Below, one piece after another: positions 31,197-42,800 of a DNA stretch of 64,000 nucleotides. The position numbers were made by a program, and so were the translations under genes. This stretch comes from Sphaeramia orbicularis (lineage: Eukaryota; Chordata; Actinopteri; Kurtiformes; Apogonidae). Position 1 is the first letter of the stretch, and each line of letters starts with the position of its first letter. Under the pieces are notes generated by a model. It was not told the DNA's origin. It worked only from the letters and a program-made list of their open reading frames with translations, and did not search any database. The stretch is from contig NC_043962.1 in assembly GCF_902148855.1 (NCBI RefSeq), forward strand, positions 34,765,004 to 34,829,003. Direction: 5' to 3'.

Positions 31197-33495
31197 TATC
31201 TACACAAAACCACTAAATGCTTACCTGTTTGGACCACCAAGCAATGTGAGTGCCATTTGACTTGCACACACACCCGTCATCTCCAGTCTTCGCTCCAGAG
31301 AAAGACCATAACGCTCAGCGACTGACAACAAGCGCTTATGTAGTTCATAGGATATACTTGGTACAACAAGTCCAGAATCTGCATGTGTTCAAAAATATAC
31401 ACATATCACAAATAATCCTCTCTGATCATTCGTCTTCAAGAGCATTTTCTTGATGTGCATCACTTACCAGTACAGTATTCTTTGGCCCCAGGCTGAGGTA
31501 CAGCGATCTGTCTGTACACAATAGGTTTGGCCTCCAGGATGTTCTCATCATGACGATAACGTGAGGGTGTCTGATCTTGAGGTGTCCCACGTGACCTTGC
31601 TCCGTTGCGGCGCTCTGATATGTCGATCTCTGAGAAAACTGCTGCTTTGTCAAAAAGAGCCAGATTTCCCTCAAAGTCAAAGTCTGTATCGAGGCCATCA
31701 TCGACACCATCCCCAAAACATTCATCGTCTCTGTGCTTCATCTGGCTGCCACCATTTTTCACACCATTCTTTTTTGGTGTTGCTTGATTGGCTCCTCGAC
31801 TACTAGATGACCCTTTAAAGAAAACAAAGTAACAGTAATTTCAACTTCACACACCACAGTCTTCATTTTATATTATGTATTCTTATCGAGTCATACTTTA
31901 GTTTGTATACTTCAGTTTATCATCACCATGATGTTTTCCTGAGAGATATTGGTTGAAAAGCAGTAAAACCAAACTCTTCTATGTTGCTGGAATCTGGAAG
32001 CCTATTGAGCCAGTGGGTGAAATGGGTAATGTGTCTGACTATGGATCACAAGATTCTAGGCTTGACTCCTGACTGGCTCAAATATTTATTTATTTTTAAC
32101 ATATTTCACTGTGCATTGTATTTTGTATAACTGTGCATGTGACATATAAAACCAATCTTCTTTTATGGCATGTCTTTAAAACAAACTGCCAATAACATTT
32201 GATCCAAAAAGATAGTTTTTAATTATAGGTTAAAATATTTCACTTTTGATGTGTCTATGATTAAATCGTTACTTTTATAAAATTATTCTGGAATACACTA
32301 CTTTCCTTTAATATTCCTAACTTCACTGTTTAACCACTGATATTTTCATCCAACTCTTCTAGGTAATGTAAAAAGCTTAAAGTGTGTCATATGAATAAAC
32401 TTCTCTTACTGTTTCTATAATTTGTTCAGAGTTCAAGAATGTCAAGTACCTGCATTGAAACCTAAAAAGTACTCTACTGAACTATAAAAAGACCAGCCTC
32501 CAGAGACTGACAGTGGCATACAATGATGCTCTAAGGATCGTATTAAAAAAGATGGACTAGTGCCAGGGAACTACTTGAGTCTAATCGTGTAAATTCATTG
32601 CGTACTGTCTTGAGAAATCTGATGTTTAAGTTTATGAGTTGCTTGAATCATTAAAAAATTCTGTAACTTTTATTGTTGACTAATCTTGCATATAGTGCTG
32701 TACGCTACACATCGCAGTCCTGGAAACACTGGTATGACTGCCTCTTGAAAGTATAGAGGTTTTTTATTGTGTTTGAATTTATCTGTTTGTCTTTTAGTGT
32801 GGACCATGAGTCTGTAATGAAGCTTATCGACCTATCTATACATACCCTCATGGGAGTTGGATCAGGAACCAGTAAGTTAGTCAATAAAGACTACAACCAA
32901 TTAAACCAAGCAACCAAGTAAAAATTATAATGGCACTACATCATTAAATCGTTATATATCCAACTATTGCTGTACTACATTGCTCTTACAGGAGTTATGT
33001 CTTCGACGAAAGCCCTTTGGCTGACCGGGCACATCCAGATGACGTTCTCCATAGCTTTTGGAGCAGTGCTGAGGAGAGTTCAACTTCTCCACCGCCCTGG
33101 GGTCACCCTTTGGGACTGCAACCGGAGCACTGCTCCCTTTTGTAGATGTGTTCCTAGCACTGCCTTTTCTGAAATTCAGAATCTTTAGGTCCTTTATATC
33201 AATGGCACTGCGAGCAGAAACAAAGGGCAATTTAATGAGTATCAACTGGAAACAAAATGGTTTTGAATCTGGTCAAAAAAAGAAAAGAATAAAAACATGG
33301 GGGCAAACAAACATCTACCACTGAGTTTTACCTGAATGTGACCTCGGGCACAGGACACTTCACTCCATTATGGAAAGGTTGTCTTAGGGAGATGGTTTGG
33401 CTGGACTGGTCCACGGATGAAACCTCTCCCTGATAGACTCCCAGTGTCGGTCCACAGTTAATTGACACCAAACTACCCAACCAATCCGCAGCCAT
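29831..33495 (-). CDS. edc3: Enhancer of mRNA decapping 3
   Basis: Complete coding region of EDC3, the cytoplasmic P-body scaffold that binds DCP1-DCP2 and the helicase DDX6 to promote decapping. Six coding exons in transcript order: 33495-33332, 33207-32990, 31812-31468, 31378-31225, 30746-30529, 30165-29831. They sum to 1434 nt, or 477 aa (human 508). It starts MAADWLGSLVSINCGPTLGV, the LSm domain (~1-70), including VSSVDQSSQTISLRQPFHNG. A basic, poorly ordered linker follows (KGFRRRHNSWSSSSRG), then the FDF motif that binds DDX6 (DTDFDFEGNLALFDKAAVFS, ~210). The C-terminal YjeF_N Rossmann dimerisation domain has CGPHVQGAQGISCGRHLANH and VYLCDIGIPRQVFKEVGI, ending FVIPLHSP. The linker is shorter than in mammals. 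Domain order is complete and no defect is seen. Confidence 0.96.
31999..32165 (+). repeat. tRNA-Arg-derived SINE
   Basis: In an edc3 intron, bases 32007-32079 read like a decayed tRNA-Arg: GAGCCAGTGG start, A-box-like GGGTGAAATGGG, anticodon arm TCTGACTATGGATCA (tRNA-Arg usually has ACG where ATG stands), B-box-like GGCTTGACTCC, and pairing end TGGCTC. A body follows, with tail CTGTGCATGTGACATATAAA near 32133-32152. No CCA context and mismatched stems rule out a working tRNA. Confidence 0.75.
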
Positions 33496-33497
33496 AT

Positions 33498-33910
33498 CTG
33501 GAAACTATTTTAGAAGTTTTTCGTAAGCATGTAACAAATACACACTTTATTTAATGCTGGGTTTTAACCACTGATCATATGTTAAACAACCGTAACAGTA
33601 ACCACTGCGTTTTCAACAGAGAAATATTACAAATAACTAGTCGACATTAGCGAATATTTAGGCTAGGTAGCTAGCGTTAGCATCGGCCGGTTATGTAGCT
33701 ATATCAATCTATACCTTTGATTTAAAGATACAAATGTCGTATACGAACAAAGACTCAATATTAAATTGCTGTACCTTTCTGGAATTAGGGTGAATGGGAC
33801 TCTTTTCAAGACCACAAATGAATAAAGGGTCTAGGTAAGTGCTGAATAGAAAATTCTGGCTGCTAGCCTCTTAGCTGCTACTGCTAATGTCTGGATGACG
33901 ACTTCCGGCT
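33498..33910 (-). promoter_or_regulatory. edc3: edc3 5' UTR, leader intron and promoter
   Basis: The ATG exon begins at an acceptor (TTTCCAG, exon edge 33497). A non-coding exon with a donor (CCAGAAAG followed by GTAC) has its edge near 33775. Above it, at 33901-33908, ACTTCCGG is an ETS/GABP-type site (CCGGAAGT on the gene strand), common in housekeeping promoters near the start of transcription. Confidence 0.5.
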
Positions 33911-35205
33911 TCCCATATAAAGAATTATTTCAAATTAAGAGCTTCAGAGTCTGACTTCATATTCTGCAGACGCAAGAGCGACATACGTAGGACTGATTTC
34001 TTTAATCCAAATAGTTTGGTCAATGAAAGTTTCAGGTTTGGTCCAATCAGTAACTACACTTTTCACATTTTTTCGTTGTTTCTTCGATGATATAAGCAAC
34101 AACTTTATTATTAATCACAAGACAGACCTTTAAAGTACATTTTATCAGGCCTACTTATATATTTTCATCTTTATCTATTTGCATACAGATATTTTACCTG
34201 TTTTTATGAATGACCTCGGGCAAAATTCTAATGACCCGTGCATGCACTAATATATCTTCACTAGACTGTACCTAAATGTACTAACATTACATTTCCATAT
34301 TGATTAAGTATACAATTCTCTGTAAAAACATAAATAAGTTTTAACTGAGGTAATCAAATAACTCTGGATTTAGTCAGTAGTGTGTAGTATTTCACACCAT
34401 GTTGTAGAGTATTATATGCCCATGATACAGCCTGACAGCTCATATGTTTGATGCTCAAAAGAAATGCTTTACATACCAGGAAACACCTTGGAGTACATGT
34501 ATGTATCATCTAATAGCTTTACACCTGTGGCTTTAGGTCTGCTTTAAAACAATCATATTCAATTATGGTACACTGAGTGCCATAAATAATTAATCAGAGG
34601 TTAGTTATGTGTTGTTTAGGATCTGTTCTTAACAACTCATATCAACAAACAGTCATCAGTCTCTGTGAGATCATGTGGATACCATCCCAGAAGATGAGTA
34701 AGGCACACCCACCCGACTGTATCCTGTGTATTGAGGTTACCATGGACACCCAGTTCAAGGGCTGTACACTGAAAAGCTTGCAATCAAAGCTGTTGTAATT
34801 ACCAGCTGAACATGAGCATTGTCAATGGACAGAGAAGGATTTCTGCAGAAAGGTAGAAGGTGCCATTCAATACTGACAGTCCACATATTAAATCAGTTTA
34901 AGAGATGCAGTATGTTATGTTTTGTTCATTCTGCTTTAGCCAGACATGCTTTTTATGTGTTGTCAGACATAATAAACAAGTCTAGAGCATCAGTTATAAC
35001 CATGAAGTGTTAAAAGTTGTTATTGACCATCAAGCAAGTGATGGAAACATCGAGACGCATGGTCCAAGAATAGCCCCACGCCTTGAGCTGCCACCGCTGT
35101 GTGAAAATCTATCCCTGTGCTTGGGCTGATGTGTGGGGAGATGAGGAGTGTGGCCTCACCCCTACAAAGGGGAATAAGGGTTTGGATGTAGAAAGACACT
35201 TAAAG
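33911..35205. other. Intergenic stretch between divergent edc3 and coiled-coil gene
   Basis: About 1.3 kb, AT-rich. I see no gene, RNA gene or recognisable repeat. The promoter of the plus-strand coiled-coil gene must lie in the right-hand part, but no TATA box or start site can be pointed out. Confidence 0.4.
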
Positions 35206-36792
35206 ATGTTTGGGCCAACAGGCAGGAGTTCAAGTCCGTTTTCTCTTATGGACATGGACATGTGGGACACTAAATCTCACTTCACAGCTCAGGTAAGACC
35301 CAGATTTTCATTTTATATTCCAAAGAAGCATCAATAGAAAAGGAAGACATTTTAATAAATAGTTTTCCTTCTTAGTCTTCAGCATGGTGTGGTATGGCAG
35401 CAGTCTCTGGATCAGGATTTCTGTCCCAGATCAACACAAGGTGAGAAGAGACAAATCCTAACCAAAATTTACATAAAAGGAGTTACAGTTATTTACATTT
35501 TATTTTATAAATGTGAATGTGTGTATTTTGGATTTGTGTCTTTTAGTACATCTGGCAAAACAAGTGGCTTCAGACAAAATGATCCAGGTCTACGAAGATG
35601 GCAGTCTCTGTCCCATCTGCCACCTCGTGTTACTCCACGGTCGTTTTCTCCATCACCAGGGGCTGAATTGCGGGCTGCCAGAGCTGACAATAGCTTCAGA
35701 CAAACAGAGATGGTGCAGTGGCTACAAGATGCTCAGGACCGTTTGGACACTCAGATGGACCTGCTGAGGCCCACAGATGTACAGCTGCGCTACAACAAAA
35801 ATACTGCAAAAATACTTGACATGAAACAAAGGGTAAGAACTGGCTATATAGAATGTTCACAAACCTGTTGCAGGTTAAATTTCTCTTATTTTAGTGATGG
35901 GGACAATGTTACATATAACATTTTGTTACTGATAGTGTTCTCTTACTCTGGTTTGTTAATAGCAGCTAATAGAGGCGAGGACCGCTGTAGAGCAGGAGAA
36001 GGCATCTGAATTATTCCAATCTGAGAAGAGCAGACAAAGTGGAGAGCTCCATGAAAAGTAAGTGCAGTGAAAGACGTCGCAGTGAAATTTGCATAACTTT
36101 AGAAAAGCCTAAAGTTCCTCATGTTCAATTCATTCACAAGGGTTCTACAGCTGGAAAAGGAGTTGTTACAAATGAGGTCGGCATTGGACAAAGGGAGCAA
36201 TGTGGGAAAAAGTTCAGGCTCACTTACGAGAACATTACAGATCCAACAAGAAGACTTTACTGAGCAGGTGTGTTACCACTGCATAATAATAAGAAATGTA
36301 TATAATGGTAACAGTTTTGTGCTGTAAATGATTTGTTTTTGTACATATTATGTTAACCAAATGTTTGCATTTGCACATGTTTTACTTAGGAGAAGCAAAC
36401 TGTTGATGCAGAGCTCTGCAAGCTGAGAGAGGCTCTAAGAGAGGCAGAGGCTCAGGTGAAAACACAAGAAGAAGAGCGAAACCAAGCACTTCAGAAACTC
36501 CAGACATCCACAGAGGCTAGTATAAAACCATTTAAGGAAATGTGAAAACAGACTTAATAAAAAATGAGAAATTCCTGTGCATCCATGTTCACCTTTAGAC
36601 ATGAAAGAGTGTATTTGTATTTCATGTCTTTGTACCACAGACCCAGAGGATTCTAGTGAATCAAACAGAAGAGATGAGTCAGAGACTTACTGATGCTGCA
36701 CAAAACCAGTCTGAACTGCAAGAACAACTGCGAGAAGCCAATAACAAGATCAGCCAAGCATGCCTTGTCAGCAGTCCCTTTCAGATTAAATA

Positions 36793-36872
<80 letters not shown>

Positions 36873-39800
36873 GTATCTTAAAGCATGATGATCTTTTGTA
36901 ACTGAAATCACACATCTTTATATTTCTGATTCTGCTCAGGAAAAAGCAATGTTGTCGACTCAAGTGCTGAAATTGGAAGATGAAATAAGTGAAATAAAGA
37001 CAAAACTTTCAGAGGCTCACTCTGATAAAAACCACATGATGCAGGTATGCAATAACATCTTTAACTGTCTAATGCTATACTCTACAATTAATTAATTAAA
37101 TTTCAAGTCTTTGGAATTAATAATCTGGTTGTCTGAGAATATTTTGTGATCATTTTGTGTAGGTGAAAGCAGATCTGCAACAGAAAGCCCAGCTGCAGTT
37201 GGAGAGGACTGATCAAAGTTCAGAGGTTGGTGAGATACATAAACAACTGACTGACTCTAAACCAGACGATTACGAACAGGAAACTGGTTAAAATTAAAAA
37301 AGTTAATTTTTGTTTAAAAATCATTCACACATCTCACATATTGCAATGGTAAATACCCAAGTTTGATAAAAAGTCATGTTATTAATCCGCAGAAAACTGT
37401 ACCCAACAACCACCAAATAGTGAAAATGCAAATATTTGTAATATTAACCCATAAAGACCCGTGCTACTTTTATGACAGTTCCCATATGATTTTTTCCCAT
37501 TAAATTTACCCCTTCTGAAGTGATTTATCAACATTTATTATAGTATTATGCTGTGTGTTTTGCATTGTTTCAGTGAAAATTATGTATTTTCCTATATTTA
37601 ATGTACTGATCATGTATTTGTTCATAAAAGCTCAGATTAAAGTTGAGGATTTTTATATCAGAAACTTAAGAGGAGGAAATTTATAAGAAAAGTGACTTTT
37701 TCAACAAAATCTATCATTAACTGAACAGAAAACAAGTGTCTCCATCTACAGTCGTTGATCCAAATCTATGGGTTTTACTGGTGAATCAATGAAACCTTTG
37801 AACATCCAAATGGGTCATATCTGATGACCATGAAAAGATGACAAACTGCATTTTACACCTATTATTTACATGTATTGATAGGATTAGTGGATCAACAGGT
37901 ATTAAACAGTTTAGATCAGTAGAAGATTTTGGACACCAGTGGATGTTTGGGTCTTTATGGGTTAAAAGTGTTACCACTGAATGCAAGATACAAAAGTCAC
38001 TGAAAAGTCAGACCTTTCTTTTCATATAGAACAATGATCTGCATGTCATCTTGATGCTCAAAAATCACACAAATATGTACATTTATGGAAGTCCCAGTGA
38101 CAAATATTAAAGGCTGCCATTGTTTCATTTCATTATTAATCAACCTTTTGATCATGCATTACACAACATAGCATATAGAAAATATAAAAAAAAATATCTA
38201 TGATCGTTTGCATTTAATGTTGTTATAATGTTAATCTTAAATGTCATTTATACGTAATATGAAAAGGGGTCATGCAATTTTGGTAACATCTCTTTCAACA
38301 TTAGTTGTGTACGAAGACCTGTGATAAATGCCCTTTATGTTTAAAACATTGTTAATGTTAAAAAAGGTGTTAAAAATATGAAACCTGAATAAAAACCAAA
38401 ATAAGCAATGCAAACCAAACTAAAACAAAATAGAATGGAAAGTAAAATCAATGTAAAATTTTCAGGCTTATGTTTTAGCTCAGATTGACACTGGTGCAAA
38501 ACTTCACCCATTCATCAGATCAATGGGAAAAAGTGTTATAAGACATCTAAGTAACAATAAACTAAGCATTCTTATTTAAAGAATTACTTTTATTTAGATA
38601 TTTTGATGATTTTGGTTTTGTGTGTACACCAGGTAAATGACCAACTAACATGTGAACTTGAAAAAATCAAGCAGAGTCTGGAAAAATCACAGTCTGAACT
38701 ACAAGAACGAACAGCAGAGACAGTCAAAAAATCTGATCAAATCACAGCTCTGGAGGCAGAACGCACTCAACTGATCCAAGAAAAAGAAGAGCTGCTGAGC
38801 AAAATCACTGCAGATGGACACAAGGAGCTGACTGATCTAAAAGAAAAATACAGCCAGCTCAGGTGAGACAGTGAAGAAATGCTCAGTTGAGTTTTCTGCA
38901 AAGTAGAACATTTCCACTCTCATACATATTCATCATTTATTATTTTTATTTTTAGGAAATCTTCTGAATCTTTAGAATTAGAAAACCACAAACTGAAGGA
39001 TCGTTGCTTTCTGTTGGAGTCTGAGGTCTTTGAGAAGGAGGAGAAGCTACAACTACAAGAGGAAAAGTATCAGGAAAAAGATGCAGGAAGAGTCCGAAGC
39101 ATTGAAGAGCTACAAGCTGTGGCTTTACACTGGACCGAGAAATGGCAGAGGGTGGCTTTGACACTGCAGTCCACACAAGCAGAACTAGAAGAACTCAAAA
39201 AGAGAAACTCCAAACATGAAGTAACATCTATCATTTTAATTAAATAATCTGTTTATTTCTTAACTGTGCAGTTAAATAATTGTGCTTATTTTAGATCCAA
39301 AGAGATGTGCATGTGGCAGCTGAGATAGAAAAACTCAAGAAAGAGGCCCAAAAAGACAAGTGAGACAGTATTTATAGAGTAAATCACGTATAACACAAAA
39401 ACGGAATTATTTTTAATGTAATTATACTGTCACACAATTCATATTTTCTTTCTCAGAGAAGAAATTGAGAAGCTGCTGCAATACAAAGCAACTATGGAGA
39501 CACTGCTAACCAGAAACAAGGTGGAGTATCTCTACAACACTTTAGTATTTTTTTTTTTTTACAGAAATCAAGCTCTCAATAGTTGGAGATGTCATCGATA
39601 TAAATACATTTTCTGTTATGCAACTTTTCTCGCAGAAAGAATCTGACTCACTGCTGAGGCTTGAGCTTGACGCCTGCAAACAGGAGCTGGAGCTGGAGAA
39701 GAGCAGGAGTCACACGCTGTTTCACAGAAATAAAGGTAAATGCGCTGTAATCTGTTAAAACTGTAGACAGAATTTAACAACATAAACATTAAGTGCTGTT

Positions 39801-42800
39801 TTATTCTGTGAACATTAGGGGGCATCAAAGATTTTTTGCCCTTGTGTTTGCAGGCGTCGAATCTGTGCTGACTCAGGACAAGGAGACAGTGACAGAGTGA
39901 GTGGATTTAACAAGATTTTCTAAATACACTGTCAGCAAATGTCCCAAATGAAATTCTGTCATCTGTCTATCTATCTGTCTCTTTACCTGTTCAGCTTCAG
40001 CACATTACCATCGACAGCAGGGTCATCACTGTTTTGGGAGACACCTTTAGATTCCCACAGCAGCCACAACAAATCCCCTCAGGTAATAACATGCTCCACT
40101 TTTGTACCCTGAACTCAATTTCCCCTGTTATGTGAAAACAGGTTACAACAAAGGTACAGACAGCAGTTCATTCATGATAAATGGAGGTGTTTTACAGAGA
40201 TGAAGGGCAGGGGCTTATGTATAGCATAATAAATTGCTACACTTATGCTGGAAATAAGCTGGAGAGCTTAGAAAGACTGAGGAAGTCAAAATGAAAGAAG
40301 GTTTTCTGCCCTGAAGCATAAGGGGTCCAAACTAAAACAGGATCATCAAGCTATGAGTAAAATACATATACAGTATCTGAGTCAGTATAGAAACTGCAGT
40401 AAACCCTGTATCAAGCAAGTGACTATTTTTGGTAATTTACGCACACATTACAAGACAGTGACAGCAACAGTTACAGTGAGGACAGTAAGGCAACCATCTC
40501 AGGTCCAGTGTGGTCTGCAGGGTCTGTAAGGTCCACCTCTGCATGAACAGTGAGTGTACCTGCTTTGTTAGGTACCATGAAGTAATGGTACTAATGTAAG
40601 GAATGATGTTCAAAGGGATAACGTGGATGTGGACAGAACTTACGTTGGTCTAATGTTCTAAAATACATGTTCCTTTCACCTTACATGTGTTTTTTTTTCT
40701 TCTTGTATTTATATACTTCTTGTTTGTTTGGTTTTTTTTGCCACTTATGGATAATTAACCAAATATGGTAACTTCATTAACTTTGATTTTCTACATAACA
40801 GTAAAAAATGTTGACAAATTTCATAAAAGCAATAAAGTCTTCTCCAGTCCTCCAATAACACACTAAGGTTGAACTTTGAATTTCCGTGTATTTCTATGAG
40901 TGCCCGATAAAGGGTTAACCTGTGTGTTTCTTCTCTCGTGAAAAAGGTCACCGGAAATTGTCAAGATAATGACCACCAAACAGATTCACAGGCTGCAGAG
41001 TGTCTGAAAGCCCAATTAGAAGGTATGCACCTGCTGGGGGAAAAGGCTTTGTTGAACAGTAATTCACTGATTAACTACTCATCTGAGAAATGTTTTCCTT
41101 CATGTGATTTCAGAAAGCAAGAGGATAACAAACCAGTTGCAACAGGAGAAAATACTCGCCATACACAGGCTTCAGACTCTTAAACAGCTGTACTCGGTAA
41201 CGGCACAGGTTTAGTTGGTTTTCAGGTTACAGTTTTCTATCCAGTGCATGCTGCAATATCTCCAAATGCACTGATTTTTAATGTTTGTGATGAACCAAAG
41301 GATGGTGTGCTCCAATATGGGCTGACAAAATTCTTAAACTAAATAAGTGTCTGAAAAACTGTCTTGGATTCAGGGAGAAATACATTGTTACGAAGCTGAA
41401 AACAGGCAGAGGTCAGTGAGCTTGTAAAATGTAAACTTTTTCGATATACCTGATTCAGGACATAACATGATGTGAAGCTACAAACAGATGATGAGCTCAA
41501 CCTTCATCATCTACACCAGTACAATACAACATATACATTAACACAGAAGTAATATTTATCCAAAAGCAGTGTATATTAAATAGTAAAACACTGACAGGAA
41601 CCATCTTGCTCTGGCGGTATTATTACTTTTACTTCATCTCTCAAGTATTTGTTGTTTTTAATAGTTTTATGAAGAACCAAACTTTTTTTTTGCAGTAAAA
41701 TATTTACACTGTGTGATCTTCGCAGATTAGATATTAGTATTTTTACTTTACTCTCCACTGTTAAAATGACTTCTAAACATGGTTCCCTGTGGTGTTAACC
41801 CTTAAATACCTGGCAGCCAAAAGCATCTACTCATCTAAAATGTTTAATAGCTTCTGAACCACTAATCCTATCAATACATTAAAATACTTCAGGTAAAATG
41901 CAGCTTTTCAACAGCATCAGATGTGAGTTATTTTGATTTTCAGGGGCTCTGTAATGAATTTTATACTCATTCTCTGCAACACAGATTCACCAGTGAATCC
42001 CATCTAGTTGAACAAATGATAGTGGTTGTAGATGCTTGTTTTTATGTTCAGTTAATGATATATTTTGTTTGAAAAAGTCACTGTTGTTTCAGGGTTTTTT
42101 TCAGTTTTCTTATAGTAACTTTTGCATTTATGCAGAGCTTTTATGATCAGTAAATTAAATAGAAAAATATCCCATTTTCACAGAGAAATACAGAGAACAA
42201 AGTCATAAATTGTCAAAAATCACTCAGGAAATATTAGATTTAGATAAAAAAAAAAAATGGAGAGAGAGATTTTGGAAGTCAGGTCTTTAACCCTGTAAAG
42301 CCTGAGCCATTAAATCATTGACAGAAAATTCCAGTTCTTTGAAACTGGAGCCTTTATTGGTCCTTCTGAACAACCCCCACCAACCCCCCCCCCCAAAATT
42401 TTTTTTTCAAATATCAATTTCATGTATGAGTTTCAATTTTGTATCATATTTGCTGCATCGGGGCTCAATGCTCAAGTATTATTATTTTTGAACAAACAAA
42501 AACATTATGTCACAGAAACATGTGTAACAAATTGGTAATTCCTCCCCCCCTGGTGGTTTATCTGTGTATTACATGTATCTAATTGTGTACATCAGATTTT
42601 TCATGAAAAAAAAAAAATCACACAGATCATGTAGAGGGCTTCAAAACTATCAAATATGATACATTTGGCGTTACAGGGTTAAGGTTTAAGTGTAACAAAA
42701 ACCATTACTTCTCAGCAGGTTAAAGATGAGAGACCATCTATGGAAGGCAGGAAAGATAAACCTGTTGCTCCACATAATTCAGACACAGACCAACAGAGGA

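Noticed and set aside
32007-32079. Possible functional tRNA gene
   Set aside because: Stem mismatches, weak B box, an altered anticodon (ATG) and a SINE-type body directly downstream indicate a tRNA-derived repeat.
36781-36963. Frames of poly-Ile or poly-Leu
   Set aside because: They are translations of the (ATT)n microsatellite.
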